From contig NC_071397.1 of assembly GCF_022682495.2 (NCBI RefSeq), positions 10,259,082 through 10,323,081 of the forward strand: 64,000 bases of DNA, read 5' to 3'. This document shows, one piece after another, positions 9,906-21,473 of this stretch. The stretch's first letter is position 1, and each line of letters opens with the position of its first letter. The notes beneath the pieces are model-generated. The model did not search any database. It was not told the DNA's origin and saw nothing but the letters and a program-made list of their open reading frames with translations. The stretch comes from Desmodus rotundus (Eukaryota > Chordata > Mammalia > Chiroptera > Phyllostomidae). Position numbers and translations under genes: made by a program.

Positions 9906-11335
9906 TTAAATTTTATTTTAAATTAAAGAATAACCTATATAAGAAAGTACACAAATGACCAGTATACAGTTTCATGAATTTTCACAGAGGGAAACACTGC
10001 CCTCACCAACAAATAGAACAGGACCAGCATTCCAGAAAACTCGCCGGCGTCCCCTTCCAGATGCTGAAAGTCGTTATCTGACTTTTAGCACCATAAATTA
10101 TTGTTTCTGCATTTGAACTTTATATACATAGAAGCTTATATAACACGTACTCTTTTTGTGTCTGCTTTCAGCTGCTCATCATCATGTTTATGCGATTCAT
10201 CCACAGTTATACAGAGTTATTGTTCTTTCATTCTGATTGCTGTATAATACTCCACTGTGATTTTACTACATCTTGTTTATCCTTTCTTTTGTCGATAGGA
10301 TTTGCACACTTTCCAGTTGGGACTTATAAACCCTGCTGTGATGAACATTCTTCTATACGATTTTTGGTGAGCACAGGAACAAACTTCTCTCAGGAATATA
10401 TCCAGATATGGAACTGTTGGGTGATGTAAATACTCAGATTTAGTAGATACCGCCAAGCTCTTTTCCATAGTAATCGTACCAGTTTACTCTGGTACCATCT
10501 GTGTATGAGAGTTCCAGTTGCTCTCCAACCTTATATATTTTTTTGTTTTTTTGTATTATGATTTTTTTGCACTTGTCATCTTGGCCATTCTGGTGAGTAT
10601 GTATAGGCTCTCATTGTGTATTTAAGTTATATTTCTCTGATGGCTAATGGAGATAAATCACTCTGTTAGCCATTTGGATATCTTCTTTTGTAAAATGTTC
10701 AAGTCTTTGGCCCATTTTATAGTGGGTTGCCTGTCTTTTTGTTTTTGATTTGTAGAAGTTCTTTATATATTCTGGATACCTGTCCCTTTTTGGATGTGTG
10801 TGCTGCAGATGTTGTCTTCTGCTTTGTGGGGAGCCTTTTCATTTGTGTGTAGTATATTTTTGATAGGCAGTATTTTAAATTTTAATATAGTGCAATTTAT
10901 AAGGTTTTTTTCCTTTATGGCTGGCATTTTTCGTTTCTTATTTAAATTTTTTTTTCCCCTCAAGGTCATGAAGATGTTCTTCTGTGTTTTCTTCCCAAAG
11001 CTTTATTGTTTCACCTTTCATATGAGATCTAAACTCATCTGGAATTGTTTTATTATGTGGCCTGAGATTGGGATTAAGGTTCATTTTTTTCCCCTCAGAG
11101 ATATCTGACTGACAGAGCACCATTTATTAATGATATTATACTTTCCTTTATTGTATTTTATCTGGTGTCTATCTGTTTCTGGGATTTCTATGGGGTTTCA
11201 TTGGTCCTTTAGCACCATTTTTAATGGCTATATATTTTTCATTGTCTGGAAGTGCCATAACTTAGTCAACCAATTCCCAATTGCTAGGCATTTAGATTGC
11301 TTTTAATGTGAATATTTTCTAAGACCTAGCTCTGT
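9906..11335 (-). mobile_element. old L1 (L1M-type), 3' end of ORF2 and 3' UTR
   Basis: Plus-strand phrases such as 'tgctgtataatactccactg', 'tttagtagataccgccaagc', 'agttctttatatattctgga', 'ctcatctggaattgtttta' and 'gagcaccatttattaatg' are the reverse complement of the L1 ORF2 C-terminus and 3' UTR. All reading frames are broken. The element is 5'-truncated, with no endonuclease or reverse transcriptase core. Confidence 0.85.
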
Positions 11336-11971
11336 ATTCTAAAAATAGCATCTTCCAATTTATCAATGAGTCTTATATACCACCCCCCCCAGTTAGGTAT
11401 ATTGTGGATTTTTTCTGTTATTTAATACAACCGCTGTGAAATAAAAGGGAGCGAGGGCTCTTTTCTGGGGGCTGCAGGTGGTAGCTGTCACCCATTGGAA
11501 GGGCCTTTTCAAGAGCCAGAGTTTCTGGGGCTGTTGGCAGAGTCACTCTCTTGCGTGGGAAGAGCTACTTCCAGTTCCAGTAGAGACCCTGGAACATGAA
11601 GAGCAGCAATGACACAGGATGCACATGTATGAGGGAAGGGAGGCTGATGAACCACTTCTTACCCTGACAAAAAATTCTACCCACCCCATCTGAGGAGCCC
11701 AGCCCCCTTGCTTCCACACATTTCCCAAGGAAATCTTTCTTTCCTCTACTCCTCATCCTGGACCCTATTCTTGAAACAGGAAATAACTCAAGTCCCAAGT
11801 AAACCGTCCAAATGAAGATGTTTAGGGTAACATTCACAAGAGACAAACCCAGAAGTGTTCATTTTGCCAAGAAAATCTTAAACTCCTAGCAGAAATGATC
11901 CTGTCTGGTGACTCGCTTCTGGCCAGCGGACAGCCTGCTCGGGCCAGAGCAAAGGCAAGAGTTAGAAGGTG
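11336..11971. other. unassigned intergenic sequence
   Basis: I see no recognisable repeat or gene. A 10-C run lies near 11383-11392. Minus-strand frames at 11543-11846 have no family features. Confidence 0.5.
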
Positions 11972-12103
11972 TGCTGGCCGGTGTGGCTCAGTTGGTTGGA
12001 GTGTTGTCCTGTAAACTGAAAGGTCACAGGTTCAATTCACGGTCAAGGGCACATGCCTTGGTTGTGGGTTCAGACAAGTCCTTGGTTGAAGATTAAAAAA
12101 AAA
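11972..12103 (+). mobile_element. VES SINE, body-deleted short copy
   Basis: The tRNA-like head is complete ('tgctggccggtgtggctcag' to 'ggttcaattcac'), but the copy passes straight from 'gttcagacaagtccttggttgaa' to an A tail, so the C/T-rich body is missing. Flanking duplications gttagaagg (11961-11969) and gttaggagg (12104-12112) show it inserted in this short form. Confidence 0.88.
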
Positions 12104-12113
12104 GTTAGGAGGC

Positions 12114-12892
12114 CATGGGTGGGTCAGCCTGTCCATGGCTCTGGAGCTGAGGAAGATTCGGTCCCAGCTGTGGATGAATGTGCTCTTCCAGCCTTCCTCC
12201 CACCTCGCCCAGGAAGATTGGGTCAGAGCCAAGAGCCACACAGATGTTCACCACGGACCAGCAGAGGCACAGGAAGGTGGAGAGGGCCGGTCTGGTAGAG
12301 ACCATGACCGGAGGGAGCTGCAGGAGAAACCGGGAGAAAGGACTGGCTGAGTGAGTGACTGTCAGGTTTGCTTTCTCCTAATTAATGTGGTTTCCTTACA
12401 ACCCCCCTGCTGATTCCCAGCTGGCCGGAGCAACCATAACAACATGAGGACTGCCCTGACTGGGCCAGGAGCTGAGGCTGCGAGCTTCCCAAGAAGGGTC
12501 TGGTTTCATTTGCAGCCTCTGCCCCTCCTCCCCAGCTGGCTGGGTGCGGATGAGGAAGGGACAGTGCCGCAATTAGGGGAGAATGTGGTGTTGTGGGGAC
12601 AACTGGGACTGCTTGTTTTGGGCTGGCCTGGCTGATCTCCTTGGGTTCCCATGACCTTTGTGGAACCTTAGAAGAGGGCGGTTCCTGCTTGTTTGGACTG
12701 CAGCCTCCAAACAGGTATGAATGGGGGTGGGTCAGGAGACCTTGGACTGAGAACCCCCGCCCTGTTTGACGCAGTGGGCCTGGAAGCAATTGTGGTATGT
12801 CTAGAGTCCTTGTTAATTTAGCGTTTTCCATCGATTTCTCAGGGTTGCTTCTTTTCCTCACTAGGGCTCTTACTCTGTCCAAGTTGTTCATG
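12114..12892. other. unassigned GC-rich intergenic sequence
   Basis: No repeat or gene identified. Overlapping open frames on both strands (such as 12382-12891 minus) reflect GC richness and lack domains. Confidence 0.5.
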
Positions 12893-12975
12893 GCATACCC
12901 TCATTTGTTCATTGATTCATTTCACCTCCAAGTATCAATTGAGCTGGTACTATGTGCCTTTTGTAAACAGATGAT
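12893..12975 (-). mobile_element. L2 LINE 3' end fragment
   Basis: 'ttcattgattcatttcacc', 'tatcaattgagctggtacta' and 'tgtgccttttgt' match the reverse complement of the L2 terminus. Confidence 0.55.
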
Positions 12976-13127
12976 TACATGCCGGGGCTGGGGTTGGAGT
13001 GGGGGGGGCAGAAACTCTCAGGGGTGAAAGCTCTTGTCTGACAAAGAAACATTTTGTAAACTGGATGATGACCTTGGGATTTATTTGCTTTCCCTCCAAC
13101 CACCCCCACCCCTGCACTGTTTAAAAT

Positions 13128-13215
13128 TTTTTTTTAAATAGTAAAACAAAACACACACAGAAGAAGTACATAAAATCTAAACGTATCATAGCACAGGTTA
13201 GTTGTAAAGCAAAAC
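13128..13215 (-). mobile_element. L1 3' fragment
   Basis: 'gaagaagtacataaaatctaaacgtatcatagcacag' resembles the extreme 3' end of old L1 in antisense. Confidence 0.4.
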
Positions 13216-13834
13216 TGATTTATATCTATACTGGATCAATATGGATAAGGGTGGGAAAATTACAGAAGAAGAAGTGAAATTGGTAAGAGGCTACGTTAGG
13301 GGTCTTTGAACCCCAAAACCTTGCAGGGAGCTGAGGCCAGAGGAGAGAGGCCCCAAACAGAACTGCTGCAGCAGAGAAAGCCTGCTGTGCCCTTTGTGCT
13401 CATTCCCCGGCCCGGCCGGAACCCTCTCCAAGCGAAGTGCACCCTGGTAGGGGACCCCCAGCGCTTGGCTGGCATTAGCCTCGCCCCACCTTCAGCCGTG
13501 GTTGGAGCCAGTAAGAAACGCTTACCTCAGTTTCCTCCCAAACTCAGCAAGCCCTGGCTGAGGCTGGGCACTTCAGCAGGGGGCTGGATGCCCTCTCTGA
13601 AAGGGCCTTCGTGTCCCTGTTGGGCTGAGGAACTCATCAGGTTTTCTTCTCCTGGTGCCCGAACTCCAACTCTTGCATTAGGAGAAGATTTTAACCGTTT
13701 ACAGCGCTTTGGAACTACCGGCACATTTTTGCTAAGGGTACAAAATGGCACCCTAGGCAGACGCTGTCCCCAGAATGCACATGGGGCCACGTAGGAAGCA
13801 AAGGGAAAGACCTGCAGACTGAAAACCAGCTCTG
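13216..13834. other. unassigned intergenic sequence
   Basis: Moderately GC-rich. A plus frame at 13306-13794 (162 codons) has no recognisable motif and no splice context. No repeat could be named. Confidence 0.5.
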
Positions 13835-13935
13835 CTCTACCCAGCTGGCAACCGGAAGTCGAAAATGCTTTCTGGACCTCAGTTTCTCCATCTGTAAGGA
13901 GTTCTGTCTGGTTCTAGAATTCTGATTCTCTAAAC
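13835..13935 (+). mobile_element. MIR fragment
   Basis: Core phrase 'tggacctcagtttctccatctgtaag' at about 13874-13899. Confidence 0.65.
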
Positions 13936-14919
13936 GCTCCCATCCTTGTACCCAGAAGGAGAGTGCAGTCTGTAATTTCTTCCTCCCCACTCTGCTGTCC
14001 CCTAGAGGTCTTACCCACTTTTACTCCTTGGCTCTCATCTTGAAGCTGGTAAGTCCAAACTTCATAGCAATGCCTCTTTGAGCTCCAGCCTCTGACTGTC
14101 TATAGGAATTTCCGTTTGGTTCTTCTGAAGGAGCTTAAATTTGCACCATGTCTAAGTAAGGCCGCTACCTTCCCCACAAATGTCATCAATACTGTCCATC
14201 TCTGTCATTCACAGTGTCACTGTTGGCTGCCCCTCTGTCTAATTTCCAAAGTTTTCATGAATTTCACAGATTTCAAAGTAGCCTCACGATTACCTCCTCT
14301 TCCTTACCATTTCAATTCCCACCGTCTTCCAGTACCTGAACTTTACCGTTGCCTTCAGTTCACCATCTCTAAGCTACCCTACTGTCTCTGTCTAATTTAT
14401 CTAAACACCGGCGGTCACTTTCCCACTCAATGGCATCTCTTCCCCCGCCCCCCCTCACCGCCCCCACAGCTGGCCACTGAATTTGCACTTCGAAGAAACT
14501 CCTGGAAGGCTTAAGTCAGACCTGCTGCTGACCAGGGGGACCAAAGTCCTGACCCCACAGCCTGACAGTGGGGCCTTCCATGATGTGGCGTCCGCTACTT
14601 TCCCCCTTTTCTCCCCTCTTTTCCCACATAGACTCTCCAAACCTACCCCATGTTTATTTTCCTTCCCTCCGTTACTTCCACCATGTTCCTCTTCAGGGGG
14701 TCCTCCCTCCTTCCCTAACCAGGGCCCTCCCTTCCTTCAGGGCCTGGCCCACTTCTCCTTTGTCAGGTCGTCCTCCATCTGACCTTTCTGCATATTGTCT
14801 CTTTCTTTCCCGCTCCTCTGCTGCCATTCTGCTCCTGCCTCTGGCTGTGTAGAATAGGATTACCTGCTATTCTACGTTTGCCAGGACTCCCTGAGTGGTA
14901 AGGGACAGTCATCCAACTT
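13936..14919. other. unassigned, pyrimidine-rich; possible old LINE
   Basis: The plus strand is strongly C/T-rich (about 14160-14800). Parts such as 'tgtccatctctgtcattcac' and 'tctctaagctaccctactgt' could be L2 ORF-proximal sequence, but no diagnostic string settles it. Open frames here are compositional. Confidence 0.4.
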
Positions 14920-15072
14920 GTAGACATTAACATAAACATTGATGGGTTGCCTTCTCGCATGCACCTTGATTGAACCTGCAACCTGGATATGTGCCCTGAC
15001 CGGGAATTGAACCCACCACCATTTGGTTTGCAGGACCACACTCCCACTGACTGAGCCACACTGGCCAGGGCC
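14920..15072 (-). mobile_element. VES SINE, lacking tail
   Basis: Minus strand reads 'ggccctggccagtgtggctc', 'aaccaaatggtggtgggttc', 'cccggtcagggcacat' and 'gcaacccatcaatgtttatg'. It stops before the C/T-rich body and A tail, so it is 3'-incomplete or internally deleted. Confidence 0.85.
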
Positions 15073-16054
15073 TATTTTTCTCTTCTAAGTTCCTGTCCTG
15101 GTGTGCGGCTGAGGTTGGCCAGTAATGTGACACTCGAAGCTGGGCCTAGCGTCCCAGATATTGTGTGACCAGTATTAGTATATAATTGGGCTCTTGGCGC
15201 CCCCACTCCAACGATGTACATCTGCAGTGTGGCCATGAGAGAGACAATGTGTCATCCCAAGTCTGATGGGCTTGTCGTCAACCGACCTCACGCTTGTCTT
15301 CATGTGGACATCCGGCGCCAAAGCACTCAGACTGAGTAACCCACTGCCTGGCAGACTGACCCCAAAGCAAGTCTGTACAAGCACCCGCAACAATTGCCGT
15401 CTTGCTCTTGTGGAGCCTTCATTTATTATCGTGATTGTCAGCTGGTAGATTTGCTTTTTCTTCCAACTTCTGCCAAGATCAGGAGTTATGTCCTTTTCCT
15501 CTTTCATGTTCCCCATGGAGCTGTTTATTTTTTGTCTTCCTTGGGTAAGTTTATTTCCCTAAGTAAGGTGCAGGGTCTCTCAGAGCAATGGGAAACAGCC
15601 TGACCTCTGAAAATGTAGTTAGGGTTCCTGAGAAGTGGACTCTGAAACAGAGGTGAGCGTGCGGTGGGTGTTCTGGGGAGTGATCTTGGGATCAACGTCT
15701 GCTAGAGGGAAGGGAAGGGAAGGAAGGAGGACCAGGCAGAGGGAGGGGTTAACCTGCAGTGCGGTCTCAGTGGAATTTTCCTGCCTCCTATAGAGAGTTC
15801 TGAAGTTGGGGTGATTCTTCAGGGTTGTTTCAAGTGGGGACAAGAGGGCAGGGTTTTTATATTCCCATCACAATCAGCCATTGGATGTGGGCTCACCCCC
15901 TGTTCAGCCAGTCTCCACAGGGGTTGGCAGTGCAGGGCTTTCTGCCTGCAGAACTCTCAGCAGCTGGAAAAAGAAGTTCTTTGTGCCTGAAATGGGGTCT
16001 GAACAGTGCGTCATGGCGTCCAGCACAGAGTGGAAGATGTGGGGGTTCTACAGA
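15073..16054. other. unassigned intergenic sequence with GGGAA tract
   Basis: No gene found. Around 15709-15737 is a short GGGAA/GGAA purine run. The segment about 15615-15900 may be an old LTR or LINE piece, but I could not assign it. Confidence 0.45.
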
Positions 16055-16135
16055 TGCCACTGACCAGCTGGCTCAGCCTGGGCCAGCACATTCACCATGC
16101 TGAGCCTCAGTTTCTCTTCTCATAAAAAGTTATGT
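16055..16135 (+). mobile_element. MIR fragment
   Basis: 'tgccactgaccagctggctc' and 'tgagcctcagtttctcttctcataaaa' are in MIR order. Confidence 0.6.
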
Positions 16136-16417
16136 CTGGGGAGTCACCCAGTGCGATGCGCTGAGGGTGGGCTGTGACCTGGCAGTTGGATACGGAAGGA
16201 GCTCTGCTGAGAGGCCTGATATGAATCCAGAGGTGATCCTCAGCTGCTCCCATAAATCCCCAGCTCTACCTGGATTGTTGTGGGTGTTATCAGAGGGCCA
16301 GGAGATCACTTGGGTCCCAGGTCAGGGATGGCATCTAGGTGAGAAGGGGGCTACCTTGGAATGGTTTTCCTTAGAGTCCTGGAAAGGCCAGGTGGGGTTT
16401 GAAAGCCACAGAGTACT

Positions 16418-16782
16418 TGTCAGGGGCTGAATGTTTGTGCCACACCCCCCCTCCATTTATCTGTTGGAGCTTAACCCCCAGTGTGGGGGTATTAGGAGGT
16501 GGGGCCTTGGGGAGGTGATTAGGTTTAGGTGAATCATGAGGGTGGAGCTCCAAGGATGAGATTAGTGCCCTTATAAGAAGAGGAAGAGACACCAGAACTT
16601 CCTCTCTCCCTTGTTAGGACACCATAAAAATAGGGCCATCTGTAAACCAGGAAGTGGTTCCTCAGCAAGAAACAAATCTCTTGGGTCCTTGATCTTGGAC
16701 TGCCCAACCTCCAGAACTGTGAGAAATTAATGTCCTTCGTTTTTGTCTGCTGTTTTGCCAGAGCAGCGCGAAATGACTGAGT
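16418..16782 (+). mobile_element. solo LTR, MLT1/MST type (ERVL-MaLR)
   Basis: The LTR signature is 'gctgaatgtttgtg', 'tattaggaggtggggccttg', 'gaatcatgagggtggagct', 'gattagtgcccttataagaagag', 'cttgatcttggactgcccaa' and 'ctccagaactgtgagaaat'. No internal retroviral sequence flanks it, so it is a solo LTR left by recombination. It encodes no protein. Confidence 0.85.
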
Positions 16783-16859
16783 CAGTGGTAATGGGACAGG
16801 GGAGAAGGAGACAGCTGAAGAAAGCCTAGGGAGTCCCTGCTGATGAGTGGGGTCAGGAG

Positions 16860-16995
16860 GCCTGGGTCTCTGTGCGAAGTCTGTCTGCTGGCCGTACGAC
16901 CTGGGCACGGCCTGGACTGCTCTGGACTCCAGTGACCTCATCTGAAGACTGAAAGGTGGGCTGGACTCTCTGAGCTCATCTCTAACTGTAGGGTT
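16860..16995 (+). mobile_element. MIR fragment, diverged
   Basis: 'gtacgacctgggcacggcc' and 'tccagtgacctcatctgaagactgaaa' follow MIR core order. Confidence 0.5.
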
Positions 16996-18039
16996 CCGTC
17001 ACTCTAGAGCTAACGTACTTCCTTTGCACCTTCATCCTTGGGCAAGGATGGGCAGAAGGGAAAGGCTGGGAGCCAGGGAGGCTAAGCTTCCTCCCTTTTT
17101 CCTTCGTTCTGGCCCTGCTGGTTCACTTCTGCAAGTGAAGCCCTTGCAGACACCTCAGGAAGACTGTGTTTAGGTGGAGGTGGGTAGGGCTGGGGGTTGG
17201 AGGTTAGGGGTGGTGAGAAGACTGCGGGGGTCAGGAAAGGGCAGGCACAACGTTCCCTCAGGACTGTCCTTCCGACTTGTGGCAATTTCTGTAAAACCGG
17301 CATCTATTTCAGGGTGGATCTATTAAAGTTAAAGGTATTAATAATAAAAGAATGTACCCTAGATTTTATCTGACATGGGTACTCATGACCCGTATATACT
17401 TTGTACGCAGCTTGTCTGTGTGTGTGTATGTGAGAGAGAGAGAGGGAGAGAGGGAGGGAGACAGAGTGTGCTCTACCATAACTTGATGTTTGGAAAAATG
17501 GCACCTTCCCCTTTGCTCACAGTTTCCTTTCGACCCCTGAGAAATTTTCAGTTGTATTTATCACCACAAGCTGCCAGCCTTGGAATGTGAAAACCCAGGG
17601 GAGGAAGTGGAGCCAGCCTCTCTGCTCATTCCTTTGGGTCATTGGAAGGCACCAGAGCAGAGGCAGAAGGAGAATGCTTCCTTTCCTTTCCCCTTTCTAG
17701 CCCATCTGACCTTTCCAAGGGATGCATATCACTGCTACCCTCCTCTCTGAGAAACGGCATGAGGCTGGAGTGGAGGCAAGGGAATGGATCGGAAGGCCCT
17801 TAGCCGGACATCCAGCTCATGGCTTCCAGGCCAGGTTGGTTTTGAGATCTCGGTGGGGGCCCAGGATACTGGTCTGTTCCACAGCTCAGCTGCTCCGTCC
17901 CTGAAGGCCTGTGCATGTCCTCTGCCTCTGGCCTCCAGGCTTGCAAATCTGAGGATCTCTGACTGGTGGAATCACCCCTTGTTCTCACACTTGTCCTGGG
18001 AGGCAGCAGAAGGCAGGCAGAGGGGTGTTTCTTTCTGGA
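16996..18039. other. unassigned intergenic sequence
   Basis: No gene or named repeat apart from the (GT)n(GA)n microsatellite at 17413-17462. Overlapping frames near 17784-18089 on both strands show no domain. Confidence 0.5.
17413..17462. repeat. (GT)n(GA)n compound microsatellite
   Basis: 'tctgtgtgtgtgtatgtg' passes directly into a GA/GGGA run. Length polymorphism is likely. Confidence 0.8.
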
Positions 18040-18130
18040 ATGACCTCTCAGTTCCAGAGAGGACAAGTGACTTGCCCAAAATGACATAGCAAATTAGAGA
18101 GTCCTAGTCAATCAAGCAACCTGGCAGCTA
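18040..18130 (-). mobile_element. MIR fragment
   Basis: 'gaggacaagtgacttgccca' and 'aaatgacatagcaaattaga' are the reverse complement of the MIR 5' half. Confidence 0.6.
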
Positions 18131-18969
18131 GAAATAGAGGGATTGTAGTATTTGCTTTCTTTGGTGGGGAGGCCAGAGGGGTTGGAAAAATTCTTTTTGG
18201 GGGGTCAGGTAGTCTTGGGTGACAGGATATTCCCTGTGGTCCTACCCGTGGTGACCTGCTGAGATTAGGAAGCGCCTGCTCTGCTCCCCCAACCCTGGAA
18301 TCTGTCCTGGGAGCTTGTTGGGGGAGGGAGAGGCCTGGACAGGGAAGGCAGAAAGGGAGGGAAAGGGCTTGGGGACAGAGGGAGCTGGAGAATGAACAAA
18401 CAAACAATGTCCTGGAAAATGACTTGTTTCCCCTTTCCAGGCTCCCTGCCTGCCTGCCTTCCCCACTGGAGACAGTAATTTAGAATAACGAGTCATAATT
18501 TGATAACATTCTCTTCCAGCCTACAGGGTAAACAAGGATCTCCTGTGGAAGGAAGGAACACAGGGCACAGGCCTCTGGCACACTCCCCGGGGCCTAGACA
18601 GGGGGTTCCCTGTCCTGTAGCTGTCCCTCTTTTACTGGGTGTGCTTGGAACACATTTGGGCAGCTTCAACCCCCGTTTTCTACTAAGGTTTACATTCTCC
18701 TTATGTCTGCTGCCCCTCCTTCCCCTCCTCCCCTCAGCCCTCCCTGGTAATGTCCTCACCCCGAAGCCTGTATGCTGTTTAAATATTAACCCTCTATTAT
18801 TTCCTGTTTATTGGCGGTGTGAGTCCTGGGTCCATTGCTTGTGCACGTGTCCTGCTGTGTCTGCCTCAGGGGGGCACTGAAGGCAGTGGCCTCCCTTGGG
18901 CACAGCCTCGCTCAGGCCTGTGGTCAGCTGTATCACCAATTCTGGCTCTGATTTTACCTTTCTTCACTT
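18131..18969. other. unassigned intergenic sequence
   Basis: No gene identified. Near 18776-18818 is an AT-rich island in GC-rich surroundings with two forkhead-like motifs (tgtttaaatatt, cctgtttatt). Its significance is unknown. Confidence 0.5.
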
Positions 18970-19430
18970 TTTTTTATTGTGGTAAAATGTGCATAAAATT
19001 AACCATCTCCACCATTTAAAACTGTACAGTTCATTGCTATTAAATACATTCATAACATTGTGCGACCATCACCACCATCTTGAAAAGCTGAAACTCTGTA
19101 CCCATTAAACACGAACTCCCAACTCCCTTCTCCTCCCAGGCCCTGGCGACCACCATTCTACTTTCTGTCTCTGCAGTGCTGATTATGGCAAGGACCTCAT
19201 GGAAGTGGTATTATACAGTATTTATCTCACTTAGCACAATGTCCTCCAGGTTTATCCATGTTGTAGCGTATATTAGAATTTCCTTCCTTTTCAAGGCTGA
19301 AAGATATTCCACTGTGTGTACATTTTGCTTACTCATTCATCTGTCGATGGACACGGGACTGCTTCCATGTTTTAGCTATTGCCAATAAGGCTGCTGTGAA
19401 CATGGGTGTGCAAATTGGCTTTCATTTTTT
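18970..19430 (-). mobile_element. old L1 3' region
   Basis: 'ttttattgtggtaaaatgtg', 'cataaaattaaccatc', 'tacagttcattgctattaaat', 'aagatattccactgtgtgta' and 'gctgctgtgaacatgggtg' are the reverse complement of an L1M 3' end. Heavily decayed. Confidence 0.85.
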
Positions 19431-19437
19431 ATAACAA

Positions 19438-19640
19438 AAGGCTACCTTTTATTGATTGCTTACTGTATGCCCAGGACTGTGTAGACTTAATTAATTAATT
19501 ATCATAGGTACCTCCCAGGTGGTAACTATTCTGTCCATTTTATGAATGAAGAAATTGAGGAGCCAAATAATTTGCTCAACACAAGGAAAGGGGAGAACAA
19601 GGACAAGCATCTGCTCATGATCTAACCACGACCTTTTTAC
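19438..19640 (-). mobile_element. MIR SINE
   Basis: 'tattgattgcttactgtatgcc', 'attctgtccattttatgaatga' and 'gaaattgaggagcc' are in reverse MIR order. Confidence 0.75.
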
Positions 19641-19782
19641 TGCATTGTGTTGATGATGAACTTGAAAAAGGAGTCTGAGGGTAATTTACCTGCCCTGCTG
19701 TCCTGGGAAGGGTAGGCTCTTCCCCTGACTGCCCAGGGACGGAACCCACCCTCCTGTCTGCGTGATCCCGGGGGGCAGGGAT

Positions 19783-19968
19783 TCTGCTCCTGGCTGCATG
19801 TTAGAATCACCAGTAAGGAGCTTTAAAAGCAGACAGTGCCCTCACCTCTCCTCAGAGTTAAATCTAACAGTTAAATTGAACCCCCTGAGAGCCAGAGCTC
19901 AGGCACTAGCATTTAAAAACCCTCCCAGTCCTTCTTTGTGCTGCCAACACTGAGAAGCACTGGGGCAG
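19783..19968 (+). mobile_element. MER5-type hAT-Charlie fragment
   Basis: 'cctggctgcatgttagaatcacc', 'gaaggagctttaaaa..' equivalents, 'ctcaggcactagcatttaaaaa' and 'aacactgagaagcactg' match the small Charlie elements of the MER5 group. Confidence 0.65.
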
Positions 19969-20755
19969 CAGGTAGGAGAGGAAGAGGACAGAAAAAGCTA
20001 CTCCCCTGTCAGCCTCTTCTTATTCCCCTGCGACACCCCCACCAGGGCCACGAATGGCTGCGAACCCTGGCTGCCCTGCTTCCTCTCAGTCCTTGCCCTG
20101 AAGCCTGCATCCTCAGAACCCCGGGGGTACCTCGTCCTCTGTCTGCAGAAGTTCCGTTTAGTGTGTGTGTGATCTGCAGACAGGATGGCCTGCACATAGG
20201 GCCCTGCAGCTGAGGCCCCTGGGTGGACCTATCAAGACCAGACAGATCCCAGCAGGAAGACAGTTGACCACCCTAGGGCATTTCTGTTAGCTCCCCCTCG
20301 GGGGTGAGGGCAGTGAGCCGGAGGGGAGGGGTCAGTGGTCAAATGACCACTGGGGAGGATGGGGAGTGGAGGGAGTGTGAGTACTAGGGCTCCATAGGAT
20401 GGGATTGGCTAAGTCATCATCTGCGCGATCCCCCCCCAGCTCTTGTGCCTGTGACTGTAGCACATCTCCCCTTGGTGTCCTGCCACAAGCCCCACCTGTC
20501 CCCCAGCCCCTCCCTTCATTCCTGTTTATTCCAGTGTGTTGTGTAGTCCTGGAGAATTTCCAGGTGGGAATTCCCTCTGGTGTCCAGTTTCAGGGACCGC
20601 TTGATTGAGGCACATTGGGGTGAGGGGCTCAGTCGGCCCATCTTGGAGCTCTTCTGAGCCAGCCTGGAGTCAAGAACGCCAAGGTTCACCTGGCAGTAGC
20701 AGCTGGCCAGCTAGCTCAGTTCCTACAGCAACATGGAGAGTGGGGGCAGGAATGT
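19969..20755. other. unassigned intergenic sequence
   Basis: Nothing nameable. Short frames on both strands overlap and none carries family features. Confidence 0.5.
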
Positions 20756-21077
20756 AGCAGGAGGCCTGCCTTGAACCCTGCAAGACTTGGGTTCGGCCAC
20801 TGCCATGCTTGTGACCTTGGCCCATTGCTTTTCTTTCTTTTTTCTTTTCTACAAATTGGTCTGAAAGAGAGAGGAGAGAAACATTGATATGTTGTTCTAC
20901 ATATCTGTGCATTACTCGTTGATTCCTGTATGTGCTATGATTGGAGATCAAACCTGCAACCTTCGTGTATTGGGACAACGCTCTAACCAGCTGAGCTACC
21001 CAGCCAGGGCTTGGCCCATTGCTTTTCCTCCTCGGGTCTCAGCATCCCCATCTGCATTATAAAGGGGTTGGCCTAGA
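20756..21077 (+). mobile_element. MIR split by a VES SINE
   Basis: 'cctgcaagacttgggttcgg', 'gcttgtgaccttggcccattg' occupies the left half. The right half resumes at 21011 with 'gggtctcagcatccccatctg' and 'ataaaggggttgg'. The SINE at 20834-21010 interrupts it, so the SINE is younger. Confidence 0.75.
20834..21010 (-). mobile_element. VES-type SINE with 17-bp target-site duplication
   Basis: Minus-strand head 'gccctggctgggtagctcag', 'gaggttgcaggtttgat' region, 'acatacaggaatcaacgag' and 'gaacaacatatcaatgttt'. Perfect direct repeats ttggcccattgcttttc flank it at 20817-20833 and 21011-21027. The perfect duplication indicates a recent insertion. Confidence 0.95.
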
Positions 21078-21078
21078 T

Positions 21079-21465
21079 TACTGGTTCTCAAACTCCGCTC
21101 ACATTGGAATCTTTGAGGAACCCTAAAAACTACCAGTGACTCGATTTTGTTCTCAGAGATGCTATTTTATTTTTAAAAAGATTTTATTTATTAATTTTTA
21201 GAGAGAAGAGAAGGAAGGGAGAGAAACACCAATGTGCAGTTGCCTCTTACGCCCCCTAACTGGGGACCTGGCCCGCAACCCAGCATTGTGCCATGGACTG
21301 GGAGTTAAACCAGCGACCTTTTGCTTTGCAGTCAGGTGCTAATCCACTGAGCCACTCCAGCCAGGGCAGGGTGCTGGTTTAATTGGGATTGGTTGTGGTC
21401 TGAGCATCAGGATTTTTTTAGACCTTCAGGTGATTCTAATTTACAGCCAATTTTGAGAACCACTG
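21079..21465. mobile_element. MER5-type hAT transposon carrying a SINE
   Basis: The inverted ends are 'tactggttctcaaac' (21079) and 'ttgagaaccactg' (ending 21465). Imperfect 8-bp duplications gcctagat and tattagat flank them, as expected for hAT. A VES SINE splits the element. No transposase is present (non-autonomous). Confidence 0.78.
21172..21371 (-). mobile_element. VES SINE inside the MER5 element
   Basis: Minus strand shows 'gccctggctggagtggctc', 'gcaaaaggtcgctggtttaa', 'ccaggtccccagttaggggg' and 'attggtgtttctctcc', then 'aaataaaatcttttt'. Imperfect target repeats tgctattttatt and tgctggtttaat flank it. Confidence 0.9.
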
Positions 21466-21473
21466 TATTAGAT

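Noticed and set aside
16418..16782. Part of a complete endogenous retrovirus
   Set aside because: Only an LTR of the MaLR type is present, with no internal gag/pol sequence or second LTR nearby. The LTR at 34064 is also solo.
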